A stretch of DNA of 7,350 nucleotides from assembly GCA_041687755.1 (NCBI GenBank), contig JBDNJM010000081.1:1-7350 (forward strand), in the 5' to 3' direction. Below the pieces are notes generated by a model. It worked only from the letters and a program-made list of their open reading frames with translations, searched no databases and was not told the DNA's origin. Made by a program: the position numbers and the translations under genes. Below, in pieces: positions 1-6,667 of this stretch. Source of the DNA: JBDNJM01 sp041687755. Lineage in GTDB: Bacteria; Planctomycetota; UBA1135; GCA-002686595. Each line of letters begins with the position of its first letter. The stretch's first letter is position 1.

Positions 1-121
1 CACTGTCCAAACAGGCAGCCCGCCCAAGTGGATGTCTCCAACGGCGCCAGCCGTTGGGACCAAAAAACGCCCATTCACCTCATCCACACCGGCTTCCCAT
101 CGCAGTCCTCGGCTCTTCGCG
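1..121. other. Non-coding stretch with one stem-loop
   Basis: No credible gene is seen. A perfect 8-bp stem-loop is present: CCAACGGC (38-45), loop GCCA, GCCGTTGG (50-57). The A6 run at 62-67 would be a T-run on the minus strand, but there it comes before this hairpin, so the pair does not form an intrinsic terminator in either direction. The heptamer CATTCAC at 72-78 recurs at 122-128 and, inverted, at 149-155. Open frames crossing this stretch continue into the tRNA-Leu and are artefacts. Confidence 0.5.
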
Positions 122-155
122 CATTCACCCGTTCGGCAAGCCGAACAAGTGAATG
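122..155 (-). terminator. Hairpin at the 3' end of tRNA-Leu
   Basis: A two-step inverted repeat: CATTCAC (122-128), CC, GTTCGGC (131-137), AA, GCCGAAC (140-146), AA, GTGAATG (149-155). Both 7-bp arms are perfect and separated by a 2x2 internal loop. The outer arm overlaps the last two bases of the tRNA CCA (154-155), so it begins right at the mature 3' end. There is no adjacent T-run on the minus strand. It may be a U-tract-less terminator or a 3' processing or stability structure. Confidence 0.45.
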
Positions 156-240
156 GTGCCCGAGGGGGGAGTCGAACCCCCACCTCCTTGCGGAGACATG
201 GACCTGAACCATGCGCGTCTACCAATTCCGCCACCCGGGC
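154..240 (-). tRNA. tRNA-Leu(CAG)
   Basis: An 87-nt class II tRNA on the minus strand with encoded CCA (156-154). The acceptor stem pairs GCCCGGG with CTCGGGC (one G-U pair), with discriminator A. The D-arm has the Leu-type GGCGGAATTGGTAGACGCG. The anticodon arm is CATGG-TTCAGGT-CCATG, giving anticodon CAG (plus-strand bases 204-206), which reads CUG codons, plausibly the main Leu codon in this GC-rich DNA. The variable arm is CTCC-GCAA-GGAG and the T-arm is GGGGG-TTCGACT-CCCCC. The gene lies behind its own promoter and shares the strand of tldDE. Confidence 0.97.
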
Positions 241-257
241 ATCTACGTGAGGCGAGG

Positions 258-286
258 ACGATAAGCACCCGGGGGCCTTGGGTCAA
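258..286 (-). promoter_or_regulatory. Sigma-70-type promoter of tRNA-Leu
   Basis: On the minus strand, TTGACC (286-281) is followed after exactly 17 nt by TATCGT (263-258). This matches TTGACA/TATAAT in five and four positions. The expected start, about 7 nt further on, leaves a leader of roughly 10 nt before the tRNA 5' end at 240, as expected for an RNase P-processed tRNA. The -35 box comes just after the hairpin that ends the tldDE region, so the tRNA is probably transcribed independently. Confidence 0.6.
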
Positions 287-288
287 CG

Positions 289-326
289 CGGAATCCAGCG
301 GCCTCTTTCGAGGTTCCTGGATTCCG
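289..326 (-). terminator. Putative terminator of the tldD-tldE operon
   Basis: Starting 10 nt after the tldE stop on the minus strand, CGGAATCCAG (289-298) pairs perfectly with CTGGATTCCG (317-326). Inside, a small internal loop leads to CCTC/GAGG (302-305/310-313) with a TTTC loop. It is a strong, well-placed structure with no U-tract after it, so it is either a GC-rich terminator lacking the T-run or an mRNA 3'-end stabiliser. Confidence 0.5.
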
Positions 327-336
327 ACCCGAGTCT

Positions 337-1728
337 TCAGCCCGCGGTGACCGAGAGCTGGTCAACCAGCACGCTGGGGATCCGCATCGATCCGCCGATG
401 CGCTCCGCCGTGGACCCGGCCGCGATCAGGTGCCCGAGCAACTCGAAGGCGTTGCCGGCCAAGAGCGTCTCACCCACGGGGCGGCGGATCTGGCCGCCCG
501 CGACCCACCGAGCGGACTTGGCGACGCCGCTGAAGTCGCCGGAGACGGGATCGACGGAGCCGGAGAAGCGACCGACGAGCAGGCCGCGGTCGAGCTGCCT
601 CAAGAGGTCGTCCTCGGTCCCGCCCGAGCCGGGGGCCATGCACAGGCCGTGGCAGCCGATGCCGGGGACGGAGCGTGTTCCACCGCTGGCGTGTCCGGTG
701 GATTGGCGACCTTCGACGCGGGCGGTGTACGCGTTGTGCAGGAAGGTCTTCAGGCGGCCGTCCGTGACGACGGGGGTCGGTCGAGCGGGGACGCCCTCGC
801 GATCGAAGGCGCAGGCGCCCGCCAGCCCGAGGTCTGCGGGATCGTCGAGGAGCTGGAGCCAGTCGACGCCGATGCTCTCGCCGAGCTTGGAGGCCAGCGC
901 ACTGCGGCCGCGCTGGACGGCCTTGGCGTTGATGGCGCCGATCAGGGGGCTGAGGAACAGCTCGACGAAGGCTTCGGGGCGGAACAGCACGGGGCCGCGA
1001 TAGGTCTCGGACGCGCCGGCGCCGAGGTTGCCGAGCACGCCCTCGCCGAAGCGCTGGACGCCGAGGGCCAGGCTCTCATCGAACCCGGCGAGCTTGCGGG
1101 TGGAGTCGCTGGTGTAGTCGAAGCCGCCGACGTCGTCGCCGTCGATGGCCATGCCGAACAGGGAGTAGGACAGGGCTGCGTCGGACTCGGCGGAGGCGGC
1201 GCCGGCGCTTGAGGCGACGGCGATCGAGCTGCGCGAGGCGCCGACGGAGCCGGAGTCGAGCGAGATGCGCGGGTCGCAGGCGCGCAGGAGCTCGAGCAGG
1301 TCGCCGGCGCGGCGGACGATGCCCGCGGTGGGCTCGTTCCACAGGTCGGCGGACACGAGTTCCCCGTGGGAGCCGAGGGCGCTGCAGGTCTCGAGGCCCT
1401 GGGCCGGGTCCTCGGGCGCCATGCGGGCCAGGGCCACGGCCTCGGTGGCGAGGTCCGTCAGGGCGTCGCCGCCGAACTGATTCGTGGAGCCGAAGCCCAT
1501 GCGGGCGCCGCTGAACACGCGCAGGCCCAGGGCCTCGGCGGACTGGGAGCGGGCGAGCTGGAGGTCGCCTTTCTCGAGGCCGACGGAGTCCTGCTCGGAC
1601 GAGCTGGTGAAGGCCTCGGCCTGGTCGGCGCCGGCGGCGAGGGCGGCCTCGACTGCCTGCTGGGCGCGCTTGAGGAGGCGCGCGCGCACCTCGGCGGGGT
1701 CCGAGACGGCGGTGGACGGAGCGCTCAT
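337..1728 (-). CDS. tldE: TldE/PmbA-like subunit of TldD/E protease
   Basis: A 463-residue protein of the U62 (PmbA/TldD) family, close to the usual length of about 450. In known TldD/E proteases this subunit pairs with TldD, lacks the zinc-binding motif, and the heterodimer degrades or trims unfolded peptides (for example microcin B17 leader removal and CcdA turnover in E. coli). Family signs: an N-terminal half with an SSSEQDSVGLEKGDL-like strand (about 42-56), a DREGVPARPTPVVTDGRLKTFLHNAYTA stretch split over 309-336, and the C-terminal signature SGSVDPVSGDFSGVAKS (389-405) followed by PVGETLLAGN (417-426). No HExxxH is present, which separates it from the TldD neighbour. The start is the ATG at 1728, sharing ATGA with the tldD stop, with GGGAGGT six bases upstream. 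That overlap suggests translational coupling and equal dosage of the subunits. Function in this organism is inferred from family. Confidence 0.93.
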   Translation of the reverse strand: MSAPSTAVSDPAEVRARLLKRAQQAVEAALAAGADQAEAFTSSSEQDSVGLEKGDLQLARSQSAEALGLRVFSGARMGFGSTNQFGGDALTDLATEAVALARMAPEDPAQGLETCSALGSHGELVSADLWNEPTAGIVRRAGDLLELLRACDPRISLDSGSVGASRSSIAVASSAGAASAESDAALSYSLFGMAIDGDDVGGFDYTSDSTRKLAGFDESLALGVQRFGEGVLGNLGAGASETYRGPVLFRPEAFVELFLSPLIGAINAKAVQRGRSALASKLGESIGVDWLQLLDDPADLGLAGACAFDREGVPARPTPVVTDGRLKTFLHNAYTARVEGRQSTGHASGGTRSVPGIGCHGLCMAPGSGGTEDDLLRQLDRGLLVGRFSGSVDPVSGDFSGVAKSARWVAGGQIRRPVGETLLAGNAFELLGHLIAAGSTAERIGGSMRIPSVLVDQLSVTAG

Positions 1729-3146
1729 TGGCGACCTCCCAGCAGCACTTCGGTGCGTACCCAGGGCCCGCCCGCGTCGACCTTGGCCGGCTGGCCCTTG
1801 CCGCAGTGACCGGAACCTAGGTCCCACTTGAACTCGGAGCCGACACCGTCGACGGCCGAGAGCACGTCGAACGCCTGGCCTGAGAGGTTCACGCCGCGCA
1901 GCAGCTTGCCGCGCTTGCCGTTCTGGACGCGGTAGGCCGCCTGGGTGCCGAACATGAACTCGCCGTTGCTGTCGGCCTGGCCGTTGGCCGCGCCTTCGAG
2001 GAGGTAGCCGTCCTCGATGCCGCCGAGCAGCTCGTCGAAGGACGACTCGCCTGGCGCGATGTAGGTGTTGCGCATGCGGATCAGGGGTTCGTCGGTGAAC
2101 TCCCAGGCGCGCGCGTTGCCGGTCGGCTCGACCTCGAAGTGGGCGGCGGACTCGCGGTTGTGCAGGTAGCTCTCGAGGATCCCTTCGCGGATCACGGTGG
2201 TCCGTTGGGTCGGGACGCCTTCGTCGTCAACGCTGAGCGTGCCGCACGCGCCTTCGGCGTACTCGGAAGCGCCGGAGTCGCAGAGGGTCACGAGCTCGCT
2301 CGCGACGCGCTGACCGAGCTTGCCGGCAGCGACCGAGCCGGCCATGACGAAGTCGGCCTCGACGGTGTGCCCGATTGCTTCGTGGGTCAGCAAGCCGACC
2401 AGCTCGGGGCTGAGCAGCACGCGCTTGCGCCCGCCCTCCGGATAGCCGGCGGCCAGCAGGTCCACCGCGAGCTTCGCGGCTTGTTCGCCGAGATCTTCGG
2501 CGGGGCCGGAGCGAAACAGGCAGTCCCAGCCGCCCGAGACGCCGATCGCGCGGTGCGCGCGCTGGATCTCGCCGTCCTTGCCGGCGACGGCGAGCACGCG
2601 CAGCTCGGGGCGCACCTGGCGCAGCCAGGCTCCGGCACCGTCGCTCGTGACGATGCCCTTCTCCTCGAAGATCTCCGAGTAGGCGCAGCTTGAGCTGACC
2701 AGGGACTTGGAGCGCGCGGCGGTCGAGCGCTCCAGGCCGAGCACTAGGTCGAGCAGCTCCTCGACGCCGCGGTCGAGCGACTCCTGGACGCCGGGTCCCT
2801 CGAAGCGGCCGGTGGCGAGCCCGGTGGGCGGCAGCGCCTCGATGCGCGTGCGGCGCACGGCGGAGGAGGCGCGCGCGGCCGAGCGGGCGCGATCCATCGC
2901 GCGGCGTATCGCGTTGACCTCAAGTTCTGGCGTGCTGGCGAAGCCCCAGGTGCCCTGCTCGAGCACGCGCACGGCCACGCCGGTGTGCTCGGTGCTCTGG
3001 GAGGTGTCGAGCCGGCCCTGCTCGACGCCCAGGACGCGCTGGCGCTTGCGGTGGTAGCGGAGTTCGGTAAAGCCGCCCGCGCTTCCGGCGAGGGCCGCGC
3101 GCAGGAGGTCGGTGGGGTCGCCGGTGGGGCTGGATGCGTTGCTCAT
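1725..3146 (-). CDS. tldD: TldD-like zinc metalloprotease subunit
   Basis: A 473-residue U62-family protein, the catalytic half of the TldD/E protease. The zinc-binding motif is HEAIGH (residues 255-260) in the context LLTHEAIGHTVEAD, and the family's third ligand, a C-terminal cysteine in a CGK motif, is present as GHCGKGQ (C448). Other family blocks are DDEGVPTQRTTVIREG (307-322), SYLHNRESA (326-334), RMRNTYI (357-363) and the ending PAKVDAGGPWVRTEVLLGG. The protein has no signal peptide, so it acts in the cytoplasm. The start is the ATG at 3146: the frame stays open to 3329, but that extension is Arg/Pro-rich, runs into the divergent smpB coding region and lacks family resemblance. The stop overlaps the tldE start as ATGA. 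No good Shine-Dalgarno precedes 3146, and a -10-like box lies only 9 nt upstream, so the mRNA may be leaderless. All metal ligands look intact, so activity is expected; the substrate is unknown. Confidence 0.95.
   Translation of the reverse strand: MSNASSPTGDPTDLLRAALAGSAGGFTELRYHRKRQRVLGVEQGRLDTSQSTEHTGVAVRVLEQGTWGFASTPELEVNAIRRAMDRARSAARASSAVRRTRIEALPPTGLATGRFEGPGVQESLDRGVEELLDLVLGLERSTAARSKSLVSSSCAYSEIFEEKGIVTSDGAGAWLRQVRPELRVLAVAGKDGEIQRAHRAIGVSGGWDCLFRSGPAEDLGEQAAKLAVDLLAAGYPEGGRKRVLLSPELVGLLTHEAIGHTVEADFVMAGSVAAGKLGQRVASELVTLCDSGASEYAEGACGTLSVDDEGVPTQRTTVIREGILESYLHNRESAAHFEVEPTGNARAWEFTDEPLIRMRNTYIAPGESSFDELLGGIEDGYLLEGAANGQADSNGEFMFGTQAAYRVQNGKRGKLLRGVNLSGQAFDVLSAVDGVGSEFKWDLGSGHCGKGQPAKVDAGGPWVRTEVLLGGRQ
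1734..1740 (-). promoter_or_regulatory. Shine-Dalgarno of tldE inside tldD
   Basis: GGGAGGT on the minus strand, 5 nt before the ATG at 1728 and inside the last codons of tldD. It fixes the tldE start at 1728 rather than at the longer open frame reaching 1827. It is the clearest ribosome-binding site in the window; the first genes tldD and smpB have none as good. Confidence 0.7.
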
Positions 3147-3155
3147 GACGGCGCC

Positions 3156-3161
3156 AAGGTA
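3156..3161 (-). promoter_or_regulatory. Possible -10 box of tldD
   Basis: TACCTT on the minus strand (3161-3156) ends 9 nt before the tldD ATG. A start 6-8 nt downstream would leave 1-3 nt of 5' UTR or none. No -35 match lies 16-18 nt upstream. The box rests on six bases in GC-rich DNA, so it is only a candidate. Confidence 0.25.
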
Positions 3162-3245
3162 CCGCGGCGGCCCACCTGCGCGGGCCTCCGGGGGCGGGGA
3201 TCCCTCCCGCGGGGCACGTCGTAGGCGCGCTCGGCGCCCGGGGCC

Positions 3246-3254
3246 TGCTATCCT
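3246..3254 (+). promoter_or_regulatory. Possible extended -10 promoter of smpB
   Basis: TGCTATCCT has the extended -10 form TGnTAnnnT and ends 10 nt before the smpB GTG at 3265. A start about 7 nt downstream would give an almost leaderless mRNA. No -35 box is visible and no Shine-Dalgarno lies before the GTG, which agrees with leaderless initiation but does not prove it. Confidence 0.3.
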
Positions 3255-3264
3255 CGTCGGTCTC

Positions 3265-3756
3265 GTGGGCAAGAAGAAGAAGGACAAGGGCGGATTCGAC
3301 GCCGAGGGCATCCGCCGGATCGCGACCAATCGTCGCGCGGTCTACGACTACGAATTTATCGAGGAGTTTGAGGCGGGGCTCGTGCTGTTGGGTAGCGAGG
3401 TCAAGTCGATGCGCGGGGGCCACGGCTCGATCGTCGAGGCCTACGCGATGTTGCGGCGGGGCGAGGCCTGGCTACTGGGGGCCCACATTCCGGAGTACGT
3501 CCAGGCCAACAAGCAGAACCACCCCATGGTTCGCGATCGCAAGCTCCTGTTGAACGCGCGCGAGCTGGAACGCATCAACAAGCAGGTGCGCGAGAAGGGC
3601 GTGACTTTGGTGCCGCTCGAGCTGTACTTCAAGGGGCCGCGGATCAAGCTCAAGCTGGCGCTCGCGCGCGGCAAGAAGCGCTACGACAAGCGTCATGCGA
3701 CGGCGGAGAAGGAAGCCAAGCGCGACATGGAGCGGGCGCTGGGGCGCCGGCGGTAA
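3265..3756 (+). CDS. smpB: SsrA-binding protein SmpB
   Basis: A 163-residue protein of normal SmpB length. SmpB binds the tRNA-like domain of tmRNA, replaces the missing anticodon arm and places its C-terminal tail in the empty mRNA channel of stalled ribosomes. Family features: NRRAVYDYEFIEEFEAGLVL (22-41), GSEVKSMRGG (43-52), AHIPEYVQANKQNHP (73-87), RDRKLLLNARELERI (90-104), PLELYFKGPRIKLKLALARG (117-136), then the basic tail GKKRYDKR...KRDMERALGRRR (136-163). The start chosen is the GTG at 3265, giving MGKKKKDKGG. The frame is open back to 3112, but that part is antisense to the tldD start and unlike the family. No Shine-Dalgarno is seen. A putative apbE gene follows after 6 nt, so the two are probably co-transcribed. 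The partner RNA, ssrA, lies at 6813-7169 on the same strand. Confidence 0.97.
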   Translation: MGKKKKDKGGFDAEGIRRIATNRRAVYDYEFIEEFEAGLVLLGSEVKSMRGGHGSIVEAYAMLRRGEAWLLGAHIPEYVQANKQNHPMVRDRKLLLNARELERINKQVREKGVTLVPLELYFKGPRIKLKLALARGKKRYDKRHATAEKEAKRDMERALGRRR

Positions 3757-3762
3757 GCGCTC

Positions 3763-5022
3763 GTGAAGCGTTCGTGCTGCCCGGCCGGTTGCCCGCTCCC
3801 CAGCTCGCTAGGGGTTGAGCTGTCGCTGGTGGAGCTCAAGCCGCTCTCCCGAACTTCGGGTTCTCTCGGGACCCAGGCTCGATGCGCTGCGCGGGCGGGT
3901 TTGCGCGGGTTGTTGCTCTCGGGTCTGCTTTCCGGGTGCTCGACAGCCGCGGACGTGGGCCGGGAGGCAGCGGTGGGGGCACCTGGGCGGTCGAATTCTG
4001 CTTCGCCGGGACCAGTTGGGTCGCTTGAGCTGGATGAGCGGTGGACCGGATTCGCATTCGGCACGCGTGTCGAGCTGCGGGCACGGGGGGAAGACCGCGC
4101 GCGGCTCGAACAGGCCCTGGAGCTGGCCTTTTCCGAATTCGAGGAGCTGGAGGCGCTGACGAGTGTTTGGCGTCCGGACTCCGAGCTCGTGCGGCTCAAC
4201 GCCAGCCTGTCCACGGCCGGCCGCTACCGCATTTCTCCGGTTCTGGGTGAGCTCTTGGGGGCGGCGCTCGAGTTCGCACGGTTGAGCGGTGGTGCGTTCG
4301 ACCCGACGGTCGGCGCGGCCTTGGCCCGCGCGGGCTACTACGGGGAGCCGGCCAACGGGGGATCGGTTTCGACCGAGCCTCCCGTGCTGGGCTTCGCACA
4401 CCTGACCCTGGACGGAGACTGGGTCGAGAGCGACGTCGACGGGCTGCGACTTGACCTCGGCGGGCTGGCCAAGGGCGCCGCGGTGGATCGGGCGATCGCA
4501 CGGCTGCGGGCCATGGACGTCGCGGCAGCTTGCGTTTCGGCAGGGGGGAGCGCCCTTCGCGCCTATGGCCCGGGACCGAGTTCGGGAGCGTGGTCGCTCT
4601 CGATCGGGACGGAGCCTGGCGGGGCTCGGAGTGGGCTGGTGGACCGGGCCTTGGCTGTGTCGGGCCAGCTCTCGGAGCCGTTCTTCGTGAACGGGCGCTT
4701 GGTGAGCCATCAGATCGATCCGACGACCGGTGCGCCGGTCGAGCACGGAACGCTGGAGGTCTCTTGTTGGGCGGCTCAGGCGCTGGACGCGGATCTCGCC
4801 AGCACGGCCCTGGCGGTGCTGGGAGCCCGGGCCGGGCTGGAGTGGCTGCATGCGGCCGGCCCCGCGAGCCCGGTCGAGCGGGTGCAGATCCTGGAGCTCA
4901 ATCCCCTGGACCCGGGCGCGGATTCAGCCCCCGGCCGTCGGATCATCGAGCTGGACCGCGCCGACCTGATCGCCGGCCCGGCGGGTCCCCGCTGGCCCGC
5001 CTGGCCCGCCTGGCCCGACTGA
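3763..5022 (+). CDS. apbE: ApbE-like FAD:protein FMN transferase, lipoprotein
   Basis: Up to 419 residues. ApbE enzymes use FAD and Mg2+ to attach FMN covalently to Thr/Ser of target proteins (for example RnfG or NqrC) on the outer face of the inner membrane. Motifs in order: FGTRVEL (99-105), VWRPDSELVRLN (135-146), GAFDPTVGA (177-185), LDLGGLAKGAAVDRA (230-244), AGGSALRAYG (260-269), AVSGQ (298-302), SHQIDPTTGAP (315-325), and DADLASTALAVLG (342-354), whose D344 and T348 match the family's metal-binding ADxxxT-type site. A lipobox LLSGC puts the lipidated cysteine at C59. Residues 1-45 are an unusually long lead for a signal peptide, so the true start may be the in-frame GTG at 3829 or a nearby codon; the GTG at 3763, 6 nt after smpB, is the outer limit. 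The C-terminus carries a WPAWPAWPD tail from a 9-nt repeat. No flavoprotein target is visible in the window. Confidence 0.9.
   Translation: MKRSCCPAGCPLPSSLGVELSLVELKPLSRTSGSLGTQARCAARAGLRGLLLSGLLSGCSTAADVGREAAVGAPGRSNSASPGPVGSLELDERWTGFAFGTRVELRARGEDRARLEQALELAFSEFEELEALTSVWRPDSELVRLNASLSTAGRYRISPVLGELLGAALEFARLSGGAFDPTVGAALARAGYYGEPANGGSVSTEPPVLGFAHLTLDGDWVESDVDGLRLDLGGLAKGAAVDRAIARLRAMDVAAACVSAGGSALRAYGPGPSSGAWSLSIGTEPGGARSGLVDRALAVSGQLSEPFFVNGRLVSHQIDPTTGAPVEHGTLEVSCWAAQALDADLASTALAVLGARAGLEWLHAAGPASPVERVQILELNPLDPGADSAPGRRIIELDRADLIAGPAGPRWPAWPAWPD
4993..5019 (+). repeat. 9-nt tandem repeat at the end of apbE
   Basis: Three in-frame copies of TGGCCCGCC, the last with one base change (TGGCCCGAC), encode Trp-Pro-Ala twice and then Trp-Pro-Asp just before the TGA. 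The tail is outside the conserved ApbE fold, so copy number could vary by replication slippage without harming the enzyme. Confidence 0.85.
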
Positions 5023-5038
5023 CGCGTTGCGGGTCAGT
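5018..5038. terminator. Hairpin between convergent apbE and oxidoreductase genes
   Basis: ACTGAC (5018-5023) pairs perfectly with GTCAGT (5033-5038) around a 9-nt loop. The left arm contains the apbE stop codon and the right arm ends 4 nt before the stop of the minus-strand gene at 5043. Only 20 nt separate the two genes, so this is the only place for a shared bidirectional terminator. There is no T-run on either side and the stem is only 6 bp. Confidence 0.4.
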
Positions 5039-5042
5039 GCGG

Positions 5043-6524
5043 CTACTCCGACTCGCTGTGCGAGCCGGGGCGCTCGGTCGCCGCGTTCGAGGGCGCTGGC
5101 TCAAACCCGAGGTCCTGGGGAGTGATCCGGGTCCCGCTGCGCAGGGCCTCGGCGCTCATCTGGGCCGCGATCGTGGAGACGCGCGAGCTCGACAGGTCGG
5201 CGATCGGCTTCTCCCGCGAGCGCACGGAGTCGAAGAAGTCCTGCAGGTGCAACAGGGTGGTGTCGAACTCGCCCCCTCCGCGGGTTGTCTTGGTCGCCCC
5301 GCGGCCAGCCAGCCACATCTCGCTGGGGTTCGCGGAGAGTGCCGTCGCGGCGGCGCGATCCTTGAGGTGGATCACGGGCTTGTTGGGATTGAGCTTGCCG
5401 GCCTCCAGCGCGTCCGCGTACTTCGAGGAGAAGCGGTCGGGGAAGACCTTCAGCTCCCAGGAGATCTCGAGCGTGCCCTCGGTGCCGTGGTAGGACGAGA
5501 CCTGGCTCGGGTGCGAATTGCAGTCAATCTCGGTGAACCGCAGGCTCAGGCCCTGATCGGGGTACTCGAGCACGGCGGTGATCACGTCAGGGGTCTCGCG
5601 CCCTTCGTCCGAGCCGTACACGCCGCCGGAGGCGACAGCGGTTGCGGGCAGGCCGAGGTCGGCGATGAACTCTGCCGCATCGACGATGTGGCTCTGGTTG
5701 TCTCCGAAGATCCCGTTGCAGTAGTCCCAGTACTTGCGCCATTCGAAGAAGCGCCCGGCTTCGTAGGGACGCTCGGGCGCGCGACCGTCCAAGAACAGGT
5801 CCCAGTCAACTCGGCCGGGATCCGGAGCCTCGCCGTACTGCAGCAGGGGATGCCGCAGGGAGCCGGTCGATCCGGATCGGTGCACGGCGTGGGTGATCAG
5901 GCGGGTTTCGCCGATCCAGCCGCGTTTCACGACCTCCTTGGCCTGCCGATGGATCTCGTCCTGGCGAAGTTGGTAGCCGACCTGAACGATCCGCCCGTGC
6001 TCGGCGACCGCCGCTTCGAGATCGCGCAGTTGCTGGGGCGTGTTGGCGGCGCACTTCTCAAGGTACACGTCGCAGCCCGCCTCGACTGCCGCCTGGGCAA
6101 TGGGCGCGTGAGTAAAGTCCGGCGTCGCCACGATGACGGCGTCGAGGTCCTCCCGGTCCAGCATCTCCCGGTAGCGCTTGTATAGCGTCGCCTTCCCTCC
6201 GGCGCGCTCCACCGCCGCCCCCATCTCGTCCAGGTTGTCCTGGAAGACGTCGCAGATGGCGACCAACTCGACGTCGGGCATGCGTGGCGTCTGGGGCTTG
6301 AGTTCGCCGGTCGCCATGTCCCTGCGAACGTAGCCGAGCCGCGGCAGCAGTCCACCGGTCGCGCGGCGGCCGACGCCGATCGCTCCGACCCGCAGGACGT
6401 TGTCGATTTTCCAGCGCGGGCGCGCGCTGGGGAGCGCGCCCGTGGAGGGGGCGAGGCTGGCGGCACCAAGGGCGAGCGCACCGCCGCGCAATACGTCGCG
6501 GCGGGAGGGAAACGAACGTGACAT
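5043..6524 (-). CDS. Tat-exported Gfo/Idh/MocA family oxidoreductase
   Basis: A 493-residue NAD(P)-dependent oxidoreductase of the Gfo/Idh/MocA family, which acts on sugars, inositols and derivatives. The N-terminus is a twin-arginine signal, SRRDVLRGG (7-15), then a hydrophobic Ala/Gly/Leu stretch to about residue 30, so export of the folded protein with bound cofactor is expected. The Rossmann nucleotide loop is VGAIGVGRRATGG (46-58); AICD (89-92) ends the second strand; VATPDFTHAPIA (132-143) and LEKCAA (155-160) are the usual blocks. The last holds the conserved EK, but the common EKP is EKC here. The C-terminal domain has GDNQSHIVDAAEFI (274-287), with H279 in the family's catalytic region, and HLQDFFDSVRSREKP (426-440). 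The start is the ATG at 6524, which gives a standard Tat signal; no Shine-Dalgarno is seen. Such exported paralogues are very common in Planctomycetota. The substrate cannot be told from the sequence. Confidence 0.92.
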   Translation of the reverse strand: MSRSFPSRRDVLRGGALALGAASLAPSTGALPSARPRWKIDNVLRVGAIGVGRRATGGLLPRLGYVRRDMATGELKPQTPRMPDVELVAICDVFQDNLDEMGAAVERAGGKATLYKRYREMLDREDLDAVIVATPDFTHAPIAQAAVEAGCDVYLEKCAANTPQQLRDLEAAVAEHGRIVQVGYQLRQDEIHRQAKEVVKRGWIGETRLITHAVHRSGSTGSLRHPLLQYGEAPDPGRVDWDLFLDGRAPERPYEAGRFFEWRKYWDYCNGIFGDNQSHIVDAAEFIADLGLPATAVASGGVYGSDEGRETPDVITAVLEYPDQGLSLRFTEIDCNSHPSQVSSYHGTEGTLEISWELKVFPDRFSSKYADALEAGKLNPNKPVIHLKDRAAATALSANPSEMWLAGRGATKTTRGGGEFDTTLLHLQDFFDSVRSREKPIADLSSSRVSTIAAQMSAEALRSGTRITPQDLGFEPAPSNAATERPGSHSESE

Positions 6525-6557
6525 GGGATTTCTACATGGGGGGCGAATGCGGTTGAA

Positions 6558-6613
6558 GCTGATCAAAGCCTAGCGCAGCCGGTCTGGAGAGGGGCCGGCT
6601 GGTCAAGATCAGC
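6558..6613 (-). other. Nested inverted repeats upstream of the oxidoreductase gene
   Basis: GCTGATC (6558-6564) pairs with GATCAGC (6607-6613), and within it AGCCGG (6577-6582) pairs with CCGGCT (6595-6600). On the minus strand this sits about 33 to 89 nt upstream of the start codon at 6524, in the promoter or 5' UTR. It could be a 5' UTR structure or a pair of operator half-sites. No known riboswitch was recognised. Confidence 0.4.
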
Positions 6614-6667
6614 AGCCTCGATCCGAAACCGACCGTTCGCCGGCTCTGTCGCTCTCCCGCCGAGCCC

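Noticed and set aside
13..25. A 13-nt match AGGCAGCCCGCCC shared with tmRNA at 7056-7068
   Set aside because: Too short and GC-rich to mean more than chance; the flanks do not extend the match well, so it is not a tmRNA fragment.
38..67. Intrinsic terminator from the stem-loop plus A6 run
   Set aside because: On the minus strand the T-run precedes the hairpin; on the plus strand the hairpin is followed by A, not T.
32..350. Short plus-strand open frames across the tRNA-Leu, with SRTPTSLRR-like peptide
   Set aside because: They are conceptual translations antisense to the tRNA; this peptide type is a well-known artefact of tRNA-Leu genes.
278..1212. Long plus-strand open frames antisense to tldE
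   Set aside because: Low-complexity Ala/Gly/Arg-rich translations without domains; they mirror the codon bias of tldE.
3808..4851. A 347-codon minus-strand frame across apbE
   Set aside because: Antisense shadow: Arg/Pro/Gln-rich, no family features, while the plus strand carries all ApbE motifs.
4530..6185. A 551-codon plus-strand open frame
   Set aside because: It overlaps apbE in another frame and runs antisense to the oxidoreductase gene; it resembles no family and is expected in GC-rich DNA.
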